Positions 9,824 to 20,645 of a stretch of 37,333 nt of DNA are shown in pieces (the stretch's first letter is position 1; each line of letters starts with the position of its first letter). This DNA is from Sphingobacteriia bacterium (GTDB lineage Bacteria > Bacteroidota > Bacteroidia > J057 > RFSG01), in the NCBI GenBank assembly GCA_009924095.1, contig RFSG01000016.1, positions 1-37,333 on the forward strand, in the 5' to 3' direction. The notes under the pieces are model-generated. The model saw only the letters and a program-made list of their open reading frames with translations, did no database searches and had not been told where the DNA came from. A program made the position numbers and the translations under genes.

Positions 9824-10039
9824 TTATTCTGTCTTATTACTCCAACGAAGAGCGCCAGACGGGCATCTTTCCACTGCCTCAATTATACTTTCTTTGTCTG
9901 CGTGTTCGGTTTGAATCCAAGGAGTTTCACGTGGTTTAAAAACGGAACCTAAATTATTTACACAGTTTCCGGAATGAATACACAATTCAGATTCCCAATG
10001 AATCAGGATGTCTTCCTTTTCGTAAGTTTTATGTGGCAT
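9824..10039 (-). CDS. Small (4Fe-4S)/ferredoxin-like mono-cluster protein, YjdI type
   Basis: 71 residues, cytoplasmic. The pattern CIHSGNC ... FKPRETPWIQ ... AVERCPSGALRW matches the Fer4_19/YjdI family of divergent mono-cluster iron-sulfur proteins. The visible cysteines are the two in CIHSGNC and the one in CPSG, so three positions are certain and a fourth ligand, if any, is not obvious. Such proteins are thought to carry electrons or accompany GNAT acetyltransferases; no such partner is adjacent here. The ATG at 10039 is followed by MPHKTYEKEDILIHWESE, which aligns with the family start. It is divergent from the cyclophilin gene with 83 bp between them. Confidence 0.82.
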   Translation of the reverse strand: MPHKTYEKEDILIHWESELCIHSGNCVNNLGSVFKPRETPWIQTEHADKESIIEAVERCPSGALRWSNKTE

Positions 10040-10110
10040 ATCTTAAATGGTTTTTTTACTAATGCATGACAAGTTAAAAAGGTTCTGTAAATATTTTCAA
10101 TTGGATGCGG

Positions 10111-10118
10111 TATCTTTG
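10111..10118 (+). promoter_or_regulatory. Bacteroidota -7 element TATCTTTG before the cyclophilin gene
   Basis: TATCTTTG matches the TAnnTTTG consensus of the Bacteroidota housekeeping sigma factor exactly. Only four bases (aagt) separate it from the ATG at 10123, so the transcript would start at or within a few bases of the start codon. No good -33 TTG was found at the usual distance, which lowers confidence. Confidence 0.5.
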
Positions 10119-10122
10119 AAGT

Positions 10123-10563
10123 ATGACAGTTGAAATTGTTACAGAAAAAGGCACGCTTAAGGCGTTGATGTATGAAAAAGATGCACCGGGTACTGTAAAA
10201 AACTTTACGGACTTGGCGACCAAAGGATTTTATGATGGTTTAACCTTTCATCGGGTAATTCCTGATTTTGTTATTCAGGGTGGATGCCCGCGAGGTGATG
10301 GAACCGGAGGCCCAGGGTATAAAATTAAATGTGAATTAACTGGAGATAATCAGTTTCACGAAAGAGGTGCATTATCAATGGCACACGCTGGAAGAGATAC
10401 CGGGGGATCCCAATTTTTTATCTGCCATAGTCGCAACAACACTGCTCACTTAGACCGTAATCATACCGTCTTTGGAAAAGTGGTGGAAGGGTTGGAGATT
10501 ATTGATTTGATTAAGCAAGGCGATAAGATTCTTTCCATCAAAGTTCAGGCTGAGGCAGAATAA
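10123..10563 (+). CDS. Peptidyl-prolyl cis-trans isomerase, cyclophilin type
   Basis: 146 residues, the short single-domain cytoplasmic form without signal peptide. It catalyses cis-trans isomerisation of Xaa-Pro bonds. Diagnostic motifs are [19 protein letters not shown] (catalytic Arg in FHRV and the following Phe/Gln), [19 protein letters not shown] and [11 protein letters not shown], all in the expected order and spacing. The start is fixed by [13 protein letters not shown], the first strand of the fold. The porU2-like gene follows after only 3 nt, so the two are very probably co-transcribed; a folding helper beside a T9SS component is plausible but the functional link is inference. Confidence 0.95.
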   Translation: MTVEIVTEKGTLKALMYEKDAPGTVKNFTDLATKGFYDGLTFHRVIPDFVIQGGCPRGDGTGGPGYKIKCELTGDNQFHERGALSMAHAGRDTGGSQFFICHSRNNTAHLDRNHTVFGKVVEGLEIIDLIKQGDKILSIKVQAEAE

Positions 10564-10566
10564 ACC

Positions 10567-13500
10567 ATGCGGTTACGGGCGGGTTGGAAATATTGCTTTT
10601 TTCTACTCCCCTTATGGCTTGGGGCACAACGGGATTTAGGATATTCCTGGATTAAATCCGGTCAATCCTATATAGCCCTTGAAACAGCAGTTACGGGAAT
10701 TTATAGGGCGAGTCCATCTGACCTAATACCTTATGGATTACCTGCTGGTTTGCCGCTCACCCAATTAAGGATTTACTTTAGAGGTCAAGAGATAAAACTA
10801 TATCTATCGGATCCCAATTCAAATGGCATATTTGATGGGAATGATTTTTTGGAGTTTTATGGAATTCGAAATGATGGAAAGATCGAATCCCAACTATATG
10901 TTGATCCTCTTACAGGTCAAACTAGAACTGACTTTCAGCCAAACCCGCATACCAGTATCTTTTGGGATACCGCTTCTTATTTTTTGACTTGGGAATTAGG
11001 AGTGGGACAACGATATTCAGTTTATAGTTTAACAAATTATTCGTCCTATTCTCCCCAGCCTTCCTTTCCTACAGAGTCCACCTTAAGCTTACATACGTCT
11101 CCGTGGATAACGGGTGGTCCTACAGCTATTTCAAATGACAACTCTGACTTTGTAGAAGGGGAAGGATATTATGATTTATATCCCGTTACCACTGGGAATA
11201 CCAGAACCTATACAGTTTCCCATCCTGGGATGGCAATTTCATCTCCCCGAAGTCCAGAACTTCGGGTTCGAGTATTTGGATATTCTTTGTTTACACATTC
11301 TTTAGATTTTCAATTGGGATCATTGCCCATAGAAAATCGATTCTCTCAAGGCATTCGTTTAGGAACAGAGGTTTTTACAATTCCTGCTGGAAGTTTAACA
11401 GGCAATAGTTCTCCTTTGGATATTACTGCGAAATATAATCCTACCGATAATAATTATATTTCTTGGATACAATTGGCTTATGATCGAAGCTTTCAACTCA
11501 GTGGAATAGATTCAGCCCAAGTTAAAGGGTACTCCTCTACCTCGAATGCCTATTGGGTTTTTACGGGGATGAATTGCACTCCTTCGGATGAAGCCATAGT
11601 ATATGATTTAACTTCTGGCAGTCGAATAGGTGGCACTTGTGGGAATAATAAATTAGAAGTAATTGTTCAGGGGAGTTTTAATACACGGGATTTATATGTA
11701 ACCCATAGTCAGAAAGTTCGTAAGCCTTCCATTCGAGCAGCCCATATCAGCAGACTTGCACTCTCTAATGGAAGTCCTTACCTCCTGATTACGCATAAGT
11801 CTTTGGCAGTTTCTGCCCAAGCCTATGCTGACTTACGCAGGCAAAGCACTAAAAACCCTCAGCCTGTTTTTATAGTTTATACCGAAGATATTTATGATGA
11901 ATTTGGTTATGGGATAGTTTCTCCCTTAGCGATTCGAAATTTTCTACAAACGGCTTGGACAAATTGGACTATCAAACCCAAATATGTAATGATGTGGGGA
12001 AAGGGAAAAGTAGAAACCATTGCCCGGAATACACGAGCAGTGTTTACAGATAATTTAGTTCCAGTCTGGGGTTATCCGGGGTCCGATTGGTATTATGTAA
12101 GTGGATATGATACCACTCAAAACAGAGCGATTAGCAATATTAGTATTGGACGTGTAAATGTAAATTCAGACGCCGAAGGTCAAATATTTTTAGATAAGAT
12201 GTTAGCCTACGAAAGCCAACCTTGGGAAGGGAATTGGATGAAAGAGGCTCTTCATTTAGGCGGAGGTGAAAATGCATCTGAACAGCAATATATTCAAGGA
12301 TATTTAGATACCCATTACCGCAGAATATGGGAAGGAATTCCCTTCGGAGGAAAGGTTTCCTATCAACAAAAATCTGATAACCCTATCCCGGGTTCCATTA
12401 GCACACAAGAGGTACGCAACCGGTTGAATCAAGGGGTTCATCATTTAACGTTCTTCGGACATTCTACCAATAATATTTTCGATATTGATATTCGAGAAGC
12501 AACTGAATATTCAAATTTTGGCAAGTATCCCTTAATCCTAGCAAATGGTTGTTATGCCGGAAATTTTACCTTAACTGGCAAGGGGTTTAGTGAACGTTTT
12601 ATGTTAGAACCTGGGAAGGGGTGTATTGGGTATGTATCCTCTACTTCCTTGGGTTCCTTAATCGTGATGGGGGAGTATATGAAATCTTTTCATGAAGTTG
12701 TTTTACGAGATTCAATTGGCAAACCTATAGGGCCAGCTATGCAAGAAGCCATTCGGAGATTTGTGGAAACCCAATGTGTTCAAGTTCCTTCCTGTCCTAC
12801 GATTCGAAACCATGCCTGGCAGATATGTTTGCAAGGAGATCCAGCGATGGTACTGGCCTATCCTGAAAAACCTGATTATGAAATTAATGCTGGAAATTGG
12901 AGGTTTACCCCAGATCCATTTTCTCCCCAAGATTCTGTTACATTATCTGCAACCATCAGAAATCTGGGAAGAGCAACAGCCGATTCTATACCGCTTACTT
13001 TAATTCAAACTCCTCAAAGTGGAATCTTTCAGGGACAAGCACGTACCTATGGTCGAAAATTTAATAAACCCGTTTATAATATTGATACATGCTTGATTTC
13101 TTTTCGTCCTGGGGATGATCGCCTGGCAGGCCTGAGCACTTTTACCCTTTGGGCAGATAGTAGTCAACAATTAAATGATGCAAATTATTTAAACAATACC
13201 TCAACCTTAAACAAAGTATTAAGTCGCCAAACTCCGGCTATTTTATATCCTCTGAACTTTGCCATTGTTGGTAATTCCACCGTTGAACTCTGCGCATCTG
13301 CCTATCAAATGAGTGCTAGAAGTGATATTAACTATACCTACGAAATAGATACCGCATCAGATTTTTCTTCCCCATCCATCTTATCCTCCGGAAATTTAAC
13401 AGGGCAGGCAGTATTGAATTGTTGGCAAGTACCGCTCACCCTCCAGGAAAATCAAGTCTATTATTGGAGAGTGCGATTAACCGATGAACCCCAAGCTGGC

Positions 13501-15480
13501 TGGACTGATGCCTCTTTTCGGTATTTGAATGGGCAGTCAGGTTGGTCGCAAGCACGTATTCCACAGTATTTACAAAATGAAATTTCTGGGTTGATTCCCC
13601 AAATCCCCAATGAACAATGGGCATTTACTTCTAGGCAAGCCCAATTGACGGTTCAAACCCCAAGTTCAGGAACCGCTAGAATGTTGTGGGATGGGATAAA
13701 AGTGAGTAATAATGATAATCAAGCTACGGTTTTTAATGGGGTATGGTTAGCTCAGATTTCAGCGGATCGCTTACGTTTAGAAATTTCAGATCCTCTATAT
13801 GGTAACTGGAAATGGTTTCCCATGCCCAGTAGTTTAGGGGCTTTGGCGCAAGCAATTCAACAAATCCCTACTGGAGATTGGGGTTTAATCTGTTCCCAAC
13901 ATAATCCCAGAATTGCCAGTTGGGCTAATGACCCTGCAGGCGAAAGCGCCTATCAAGCAATTGAATCGTTAGGAGGTCTTCAAATTCGTAACCTTTTAGA
14001 TAATAAGCCTTATATATTATTTGGTAAAAAAGGCGGAGTAGGAAAAGAAATCCTACAACCTAATATTGGGATATATCTCGAGCTGGATACCCTTTTAACT
14101 GGAATTCAGGGGTATGGAGAAATCAAAGGTCCTCCAATTGGTCCTGCAAAAAGCTGGCAACAAGCTAATTTCTATCCAGAGCTTTCAGAGCCATCCGATA
14201 GTTTGGTTTATGAAGTTTGGGCAAAAAATAGAAGTGGAAATGATTCCTTGATAACCATAGTGCAGCCTTCAAGCTTTACTACGGTTGCCCTTTCTAATTT
14301 ATCCGCAACATTATATCCCAATATCCATTTTCAGGTTAAGGTAAAAGATGAAATTGTAGTTACTCCCCCTCAACCTCGAATTTGGGAAGCTAGATTTATT
14401 TCACCTGGGGATGCAATTGTAAATCCTGCAGGATTTTTTAAGATAACTCCACAGCCTGCTCCCGAGGGGGAAGAAATCAAAGTTTCTTTATCTATCAAAA
14501 ACCCAACCCCTCAGGCAATGGATAGTATATTGGTTAGGTTTCAGCTATTGGTAAATCAACAAAGTTTACAGTTTTTAGGTCAAAAACGATATGCCCCTTT
14601 AGAAGCACAAAATAGTATTTTAGTTGATTTTACCTTTCCATCACAAGGTATTCCGGGTCAACATACTTTAATTATTGAGGTAAACCCGAATCAGGATCAA
14701 CCGGAATTATATGCATTTAATAACCTTTTATATTATCCGATACAGGTAGTTGGGGATAAAGTAAATCCAGTATTAGAAGTTAAAGTAGATGGAAGAAATA
14801 TTCATACAGGTGAAGTTGTTTCTCCTACGCCGGAAATAATGGTTCAGGTAAAGGATGATAATGATAGATTTATTTTAGACAGTATTGGTTGTTTTCGTTT
14901 ATCTTGGGAAGGGGTTGGGGGTTCAGATTCATTGGTGCTATTGCCTGGAAATCCTCAGGTTCGTTTTGAACCTGCGCAGAACAACAAAAATCAAGCACGA
15001 TTATATTATTATCCGGGGCCATTACCAGATGGGCTATATACCTTCAGAGCCATGGGGTATGACCGGTTAGGAAACCCTTCTGGAGAAGAACCTTTGGAGG
15101 TTAAACTAGAAGTAATTACTGCACGAACCTTAACGCCTGTGTTTAATTATCCCAATCCGTTTTCGACCCGAACCCAGTTTGTTTTTACGTTAACAGGAGA
15201 TGAGCTACCTTCAATTTTTCGGGTAGATATTTATACTATTTCTGGACGGTTAGTTCGGCAATTAGATTTAAGAGCCTGGGGAGATATACATATCGGACAA
15301 AACCTTAGCACTTTGGAATGGGATGGCACGGATGATTATGGTGACCGATTAGCCAATGGAGTTTATTTGTATAAGGTTAAAGTAAAATATGCTGACGGGT
15401 CTCAGCCTTCAGCTCGTGAGGTTGGAAATATGGGTGATCTTTTTACCAATGGTTTTGGAAAATTAGTTATATTTAGATAG
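10567..15480 (+). CDS. porU2: PorU2-like C25 (gingipain-family) cysteine peptidase of the type IX secretion system
   Basis: 1637 residues, exported (MRLRAGWKYCFFLLPLWLGAQ is a signal peptide ending LGAQ). Residues ~20-380 are a beta-rich N-terminal region. The peptidase C25 domain follows (~390-760): the catalytic dyad is His632 in LTFFGHSTNN and Cys662 in LANGCYAGNF, 30 residues apart, as in gingipains and PorU. Two CARDB-like adhesive beta-sandwich stretches begin near residues 770 and 1290. The last ~110 residues (from FNYPNPFST at 1526, then IYTISGRLVRQL and LANGVYLYKVKV) form a FlgD-like/T9SS type A C-terminal domain. PorU is the sortase that removes cargo C-terminal signals and attaches A-LPS; PorU2 proteins are its long paralogues, and their exact role is less defined. 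It lies 3 nt after the cyclophilin gene. Confidence 0.85.
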   Translation: MRLRAGWKYCFFLLPLWLGAQRDLGYSWIKSGQSYIALETAVTGIYRASPSDLIPYGLPAGLPLTQLRIYFRGQEIKLYLSDPNSNGIFDGNDFLEFYGIRNDGKIESQLYVDPLTGQTRTDFQPNPHTSIFWDTASYFLTWELGVGQRYSVYSLTNYSSYSPQPSFPTESTLSLHTSPWITGGPTAISNDNSDFVEGEGYYDLYPVTTGNTRTYTVSHPGMAISSPRSPELRVRVFGYSLFTHSLDFQLGSLPIENRFSQGIRLGTEVFTIPAGSLTGNSSPLDITAKYNPTDNNYISWIQLAYDRSFQLSGIDSAQVKGYSSTSNAYWVFTGMNCTPSDEAIVYDLTSGSRIGGTCGNNKLEVIVQGSFNTRDLYVTHSQKVRKPSIRAAHISRLALSNGSPYLLITHKSLAVSAQAYADLRRQSTKNPQPVFIVYTEDIYDEFGYGIVSPLAIRNFLQTAWTNWTIKPKYVMMWGKGKVETIARNTRAVFTDNLVPVWGYPGSDWYYVSGYDTTQNRAISNISIGRVNVNSDAEGQIFLDKMLAYESQPWEGNWMKEALHLGGGENASEQQYIQGYLDTHYRRIWEGIPFGGKVSYQQKSDNPIPGSISTQEVRNRLNQGVHHLTFFGHSTNNIFDIDIREATEYSNFGKYPLILANGCYAGNFTLTGKGFSERFMLEPGKGCIGYVSSTSLGSLIVMGEYMKSFHEVVLRDSIGKPIGPAMQEAIRRFVETQCVQVPSCPTIRNHAWQICLQGDPAMVLAYPEKPDYEINAGNWRFTPDPFSPQDSVTLSATIRNLGRATADSIPLTLIQTPQSGIFQGQARTYGRKFNKPVYNIDTCLISFRPGDDRLAGLSTFTLWADSSQQLNDANYLNNTSTLNKVLSRQTPAILYPLNFAIVGNSTVELCASAYQMSARSDINYTYEIDTASDFSSPSILSSGNLTGQAVLNCWQVPLTLQENQVYYWRVRLTDEPQAGWTDASFRYLNGQSGWSQARIPQYLQNEISGLIPQIPNEQWAFTSRQAQLTVQTPSSGTARMLWDGIKVSNNDNQATVFNGVWLAQISADRLRLEISDPLYGNWKWFPMPSSLGALAQAIQQIPTGDWGLICSQHNPRIASWANDPAGESAYQAIESLGGLQIRNLLDNKPYILFGKKGGVGKEILQPNIGIYLELDTLLTGIQGYGEIKGPPIGPAKSWQQANFYPELSEPSDSLVYEVWAKNRSGNDSLITIVQPSSFTTVALSNLSATLYPNIHFQVKVKDEIVVTPPQPRIWEARFISPGDAIVNPAGFFKITPQPAPEGEEIKVSLSIKNPTPQAMDSILVRFQLLVNQQSLQFLGQKRYAPLEAQNSILVDFTFPSQGIPGQHTLIIEVNPNQDQPELYAFNNLLYYPIQVVGDKVNPVLEVKVDGRNIHTGEVVSPTPEIMVQVKDDNDRFILDSIGCFRLSWEGVGGSDSLVLLPGNPQVRFEPAQNNKNQARLYYYPGPLPDGLYTFRAMGYDRLGNPSGEEPLEVKLEVITARTLTPVFNYPNPFSTRTQFVFTLTGDELPSIFRVDIYTISGRLVRQLDLRAWGDIHIGQNLSTLEWDGTDDYGDRLANGVYLYKVKVKYADGSQPSAREVGNMGDLFTNGFGKLVIFR

Positions 15481-15545
15481 TATATTATTAAATAATATTT
15501 CTTATATTATTAATAGTATAAAATAATATAAAGATATAATAGATA
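15481..15545. repeat. AT-only hairpin cluster after the porU2-like gene
   Basis: The stretch is almost free of G and C. It contains a perfect 8-bp inverted repeat with one-base centre (15482-15489 ATATTATT and 15491-15498 AATAATAT) and a second, 9-bp inverted repeat (15503-15511 TATATTATT with 15522-15530 AATAATATA, 10-base loop). It starts directly after the TAG stop. It may terminate transcription or simply be low-complexity spacer; AT-only stems are weak. Confidence 0.4.
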
Positions 15546-15669
15546 GATTCGGAAAAGATCTTTTTTTTGTTCAAGTAAGGGTAGCGATTGAATACTCAAA
15601 ATTTTTAGATGCAAGTAATTAAAAAATCAAGGGATTTATGCTTCTGTCAGTGAAGCTTATAATTTTTGC

Positions 15670-15697
15670 CGAATCCTGATCTGTGGGAAAGGATTCG
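15670..15697 (+). terminator. Hairpin in the porU2/ABC-F spacer, possible terminator or promoter-region stem
   Basis: A 7-bp perfect stem, CGAATCC at 15670-15676 and GGATTCG at 15691-15697, with a 14-base loop, followed by a pyrimidine-rich run (cccttctttt). It directly precedes the TATCTTTG element of the ABC-F gene, so it could be either a weak terminator or structure around the promoter. The rest of the 254-bp spacer shows nothing coding. Confidence 0.3.
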
Positions 15698-15710
15698 CCC
15701 TTCTTTTCAG

Positions 15711-15718
15711 TATCTTTG
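15711..15718 (+). promoter_or_regulatory. Bacteroidota -7 element TATCTTTG before the ABC-F gene
   Basis: Exact match to TAnnTTTG, 16 bases before the ATG at 15735. It is identical to the element in front of the cyclophilin gene. No convincing -33 TTG is present at the usual distance. Confidence 0.45.
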
Positions 15719-15731
15719 TGCTCAATTTTAG

Positions 15732-17369
<1,638 letters not shown>

Positions 17370-17389
17370 CGAATTGAGGATAACTGGAT

Positions 17390-17421
17390 TTTGAGGTTTA
17401 CTAGAACCTGTGGTATCTTAG
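17390..17421 (+). promoter_or_regulatory. Promoter before the DUF4249 lipoprotein gene
   Basis: TTTG at 17390-17393 (-33 element) and TATCTTAG at 17414-17421 (-7 element, one mismatch to TAnnTTTG), 20 bases apart, match the Bacteroidota promoter layout. Four bases follow before the ATG at 17426, so the predicted mRNA has little or no leader. Confidence 0.45.
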
Positions 17422-17425
17422 ATGC

Positions 17426-18463
17426 ATGAAGCTTACACTAAAAGGAATCGGGTTATTGTTTTTACTGGTATCTCTTTCCTGCAATAATGAGGTAGAATTA
17501 AATGCGCCGGCCAAAAATATTTTGATTGTTTATGGAGTATTGAATCCTGATGCAACAGAACAATACATACGTATATCCAAAGTATTCACTACTGAAACCA
17601 ACGCGATTAATTATGCTTCTACCCAGGATGTGAGCTTAAACTCTTCTCAGGTGCAGGTTTATTTGAATGGGCTAACCCTTCGGGATACAGTATTAACTCG
17701 TTCGAGTGGAACCTTTACTGCGGGAATGAGGGTGTTTAAAATTACCGATGCGGAATTAGATATTGTGCCAGGTAGCCGTTATCAGTTACAGGTTAATTAT
17801 TTAGAAGATCCTGGTGCGTCGGTATCTGCTTATACCACGGTTCCCTTTAGACCTGCAGTTATTCAGCCTATTACTCCTACCTACACGCAAGGAGGATTAA
17901 ATATGCGGAACTATCCTTTAGAAATTGAAAAGAGCTTTAAACTTTATATTAGAAAAAGCCAATACGCAAAAGGATATGAAGTAAGGATGACCTTAAATTT
18001 CTTTGAAAATGGGGTGCCCAGAGCAGAAACCTGGTTTGCAAATTCTAGTAATTATTCTATTTGTACTGCAGATGCTAATTCCCAATGTTTCGACCTTAAA
18101 AACGGAATTGGATATGCTTTTTTTAAAGGAAAGATGTCGTATTCTCCCTTCCCAAATTATTATACTATTATTGATACTCCACAGATCGTTCAACAACCCG
18201 AGGTTGCCAGACTTAATCGGTCTTTTCGCGTGCATGTAACTGCGGTGGATACTTTCCTTCAAACCTATATGGATGCAGCAAGTGCAAATACTTCTTCTTT
18301 ATCCACAAGTTTTTTAGAATATTCGAACATCAAGGGAGGATTAGGAATTTTGGGCTCTTATTCAGAGGGGGAGGCTTTTTATGATTTAAGTCCCTGTTCA
18401 ATGTATTTGTTGGGATTAAACAATACTCCTAGGCCAGCTACGGCCTGCAAATCACCTAACTGA
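17426..18463 (+). CDS. DUF4249 family lipoprotein
   Basis: 345 residues. MKLTLKGIGLLFLLVSLSC is a lipoprotein signal peptide with the lipidated Cys at 19, so the protein is membrane-anchored, probably in the outer membrane. The mature N-terminus (NNEVELNAPAKNILIVYGVL, then EQYIRISKVF) is the hallmark of DUF4249, a Bacteroidota family of Ig-like lipoproteins that in many genomes lies beside TonB-dependent receptors; no such receptor is adjacent here. Further strands (QVQVYLNGLTLRDTV, PGSRYQLQVNYLEDPGASV) continue the beta-sandwich. Function is not established for the family. The gene is preceded by a promoter-like element and followed by a possible terminator, so it appears to be monocistronic. 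Confidence 0.85.
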   Translation: MKLTLKGIGLLFLLVSLSCNNEVELNAPAKNILIVYGVLNPDATEQYIRISKVFTTETNAINYASTQDVSLNSSQVQVYLNGLTLRDTVLTRSSGTFTAGMRVFKITDAELDIVPGSRYQLQVNYLEDPGASVSAYTTVPFRPAVIQPITPTYTQGGLNMRNYPLEIEKSFKLYIRKSQYAKGYEVRMTLNFFENGVPRAETWFANSSNYSICTADANSQCFDLKNGIGYAFFKGKMSYSPFPNYYTIIDTPQIVQQPEVARLNRSFRVHVTAVDTFLQTYMDAASANTSSLSTSFLEYSNIKGGLGILGSYSEGEAFYDLSPCSMYLLGLNNTPRPATACKSPN

Positions 18464-18478
18464 CAGTATGGCAGGGTG

Positions 18479-18509
18479 CCTGTCTAGATAAACAGGGTTT
18501 TGTTTTTTT
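18479..18509 (+). terminator. Possible terminator between the DUF4249 gene and dnaK
   Basis: A short stem CCTGT (18479-18483) / ACAGG (18492-18496) is followed by a T-rich run ttttgttttttt (18498-18509). Alternative pairings with the preceding GACAG/GGCAG bases are possible. The stem is short, so confidence is modest. The remainder of the 171-bp spacer should hold the dnaK promoter, but I could not pick a convincing element. Confidence 0.4.
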
Positions 18510-18634
18510 GTAGTATATTGATAATCAGTGTTTTTTAGTTTAACCTGCCAATAGAGGTAGGGTGGCATTGGGCTTGTTTGCAGGGCGGAGGCTTTAAGTA
18601 GGTTTAAGGCTTTAAAGTAATAAATAGAAAAGTT

Positions 18635-20557
18635 ATGGGAAAAATTATTGGAATTGACTTAGGCACAACCAACTCATGTGTATCTGTAATGGAGGGGAAT
18701 GAGCCGGTGGTGATTGTCAATCAGGAAGGAAAGCGCACTACCCCATCTGTAGTAGCGTTTACAGATGACGGAAAAGGAGAACGTAAAATTGGGGATCAGG
18801 CCAAGCGTCAAGCGATGGCAAATCCTAAACATACCATTGCATCCATCAAACGATTTATGGGTCGTAACTATGATGAGGTGAAAAGTGAAATTAAAGATGT
18901 TACTTATGAAGTAATTCGGGGCGATAATAATACTGCCCGCGTGAAAATTTCAGATCGCATTTTTACTCCTCAGGAACTTTCTGCTATGGTATTGCAGAAG
19001 TTGAAGAAGGCAGCAGAAGATTATTTAGGATATGAGGTAAAAGAAGCAGTTATCACTGTTCCAGCTTATTTTAATGATGCACAGCGCCAGGCTACCAAAG
19101 AGGCAGGTGAAATTGCTGGTTTAGAGGTTAAACGTATCGTTAATGAGCCTACTGCCGCCGCACTTGCGTACGGCTTAGACAAGCAGAACAAAAGCATGAA
19201 GATTGCTGTTTTCGACTTAGGCGGAGGAACCTTTGATATATCCATTTTAGAATTAGGGGATGGTGTATTTGAGGTATTATCTACAAATGGAGATACCCAT
19301 TTAGGGGGAGATGATTTCGACCGTAAAATCATTGATTGGATGGCGGATGAGTTTAACAAAAAAGAAAACATTGACCTTCGCAAAGACCCTAGAACCCTTC
19401 AACGTCTGAAAGAAGCGGCAGAGAATGCTAAGATTGAGTTATCTAATCAAACTCAAGCCGAAATCAATTTACCCTACATCACTATGACAGATCAAGGTCC
19501 TAAGAACTTAGAGTTGACCTTGACCCGTGCTAAGTTTGAACAATTGGCAGAGGATCTTTTTAAGCGTTGTATGGAGCCTTGTAAAAGTGCTCTTAAAGAT
19601 GCCAAGCTCTCTATCAATGATGTGAATGAAGTGATTCTAGTCGGTGGTTCTACCCGTATTCCTAAGGTTCAGGATATGGTGAAAGACTTTTTTGGTAAGG
19701 CACCAAACAAGTCGGTGAATCCTGATGAAGTAGTAGCGATTGGCGCTGCCATTCAAGGGGGAGTATTATCAGGGGATGTAAAAGGGATCGTATTGTTAGA
19801 TGTTACGCCTTTGTCTTTAGGTATTGAAACTATGGGCGGGGTGATGACTCGGTTAATTGATTCAAACACCACCATTCCAACGCGTAAAACAGAAGTGTTT
19901 TCCACCGCATCGGATAACCAACCTTCGGTTGAAATTCATGTGCTACAAGGAGAAAGACCTATGGCAGCTGACAATCGTACTTTAGGTCGATTCCATTTGG
20001 ATGGTATTCCCCCAGCACCTAGAGGAGTACCTCAAGTGGAAGTAACTTTCGATATTGATGCTAACGGTATTTTAAGTGTAACGGCAAAAGATAAGGCTAC
20101 CCAAAAAGTTCAAAATATACGCATCGAAGCTTCCACTGGATTAAGTGATGCAGAAGTTGAAAAGATGCGTAAGGAAGCTGAACTTAATGCGGAGGCAGAT
20201 AATAAGCGTAAGGAGGAAGCTGAAAAGTTAAATCAAGCAGATACCTTAATCTTTACTACAGAAAAGCAACTTACTGAATTCGGCGCTAAACTTTCTGAAA
20301 ATCATAAATCTTCAATTGAAGGAGCTTTAAAGGAATTAAAAGAAGCCCACCAACAAAGAGATTTACCTAGAATTGATGCATCTTTAGCTGCCTTAAACGC
20401 TGCCTGGAATGCGGCTTCGCAAGAGTTGTATCAAGCACAAGCGGGTGCTGAACAGCAGTTTACTGCTCAGGAAAACCAACCTGCCGGAGATGCAAATCCT
20501 AAAGAAGGCAAAGTGGATGATGTAGATTATGAAGAAGTAAAAGAGGATAAAGCGTAA
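18635..20557 (+). CDS. dnaK: Molecular chaperone DnaK (Hsp70)
   Basis: 640 residues, the standard bacterial length, cytoplasmic. The ATPase domain (~1-380) starts [20 protein letters not shown] and contains the phosphate-2 motif [13 protein letters not shown] and the adenosine motif [15 protein letters not shown]. The hydrophobic interdomain linker is [11 protein letters not shown], followed by the substrate-binding domain ([26 protein letters not shown]) and the helical lid. The C-terminal tail is acidic ([13 protein letters not shown]). DnaJ and GrpE are not adjacent; dnaK alone is common in Bacteroidota. Codon use favours CGT, GGT and AAC, as expected for a highly expressed gene. The gene ends in a strong intrinsic terminator 18 nt after the stop. 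Confidence 0.98.
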   Translation: MGKIIGIDLGTTNSCVSVMEGNEPVVIVNQEGKRTTPSVVAFTDDGKGERKIGDQAKRQAMANPKHTIASIKRFMGRNYDEVKSEIKDVTYEVIRGDNNTARVKISDRIFTPQELSAMVLQKLKKAAEDYLGYEVKEAVITVPAYFNDAQRQATKEAGEIAGLEVKRIVNEPTAAALAYGLDKQNKSMKIAVFDLGGGTFDISILELGDGVFEVLSTNGDTHLGGDDFDRKIIDWMADEFNKKENIDLRKDPRTLQRLKEAAENAKIELSNQTQAEINLPYITMTDQGPKNLELTLTRAKFEQLAEDLFKRCMEPCKSALKDAKLSINDVNEVILVGGSTRIPKVQDMVKDFFGKAPNKSVNPDEVVAIGAAIQGGVLSGDVKGIVLLDVTPLSLGIETMGGVMTRLIDSNTTIPTRKTEVFSTASDNQPSVEIHVLQGERPMAADNRTLGRFHLDGIPPAPRGVPQVEVTFDIDANGILSVTAKDKATQKVQNIRIEASTGLSDAEVEKMRKEAELNAEADNKRKEEAEKLNQADTLIFTTEKQLTEFGAKLSENHKSSIEGALKELKEAHQQRDLPRIDASLAALNAAWNAASQELYQAQAGAEQQFTAQENQPAGDANPKEGKVDDVDYEEVKEDKA

Positions 20558-20575
20558 GTTTATCCTAAAATCAGG

Positions 20576-20608
20576 AAAGCGACAGGAAAACACCTGTCGC
20601 TTTTTTTT
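20576..20608 (+). terminator. Strong intrinsic terminator of dnaK
   Basis: Perfect 8-bp stem GCGACAGG (20579-20586) / CCTGTCGC (20593-20600) with loop AAAACA, followed directly by eight T (20601-20608); the flanking AAA/TTT extends the stem to 11 bp. This is a textbook Rho-independent terminator. Confidence 0.92.
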
Positions 20609-20639
20609 GGTTAATCTAAAGGTAGGATAGATTAATTTG
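20606..20639 (+). promoter_or_regulatory. Promoter before the CapD-like gene
   Basis: TTTG at 20606-20609 and TTAATTTG at 20632-20639 (one mismatch to TAnnTTTG), 22 bases apart. The -33 element overlaps the T-run of the dnaK terminator. The -7 element contains the alternative TTG start at 20637, which argues for the ATG at 20646 as the real start. Confidence 0.4.
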
Positions 20640-20645
20640 GCAGAT

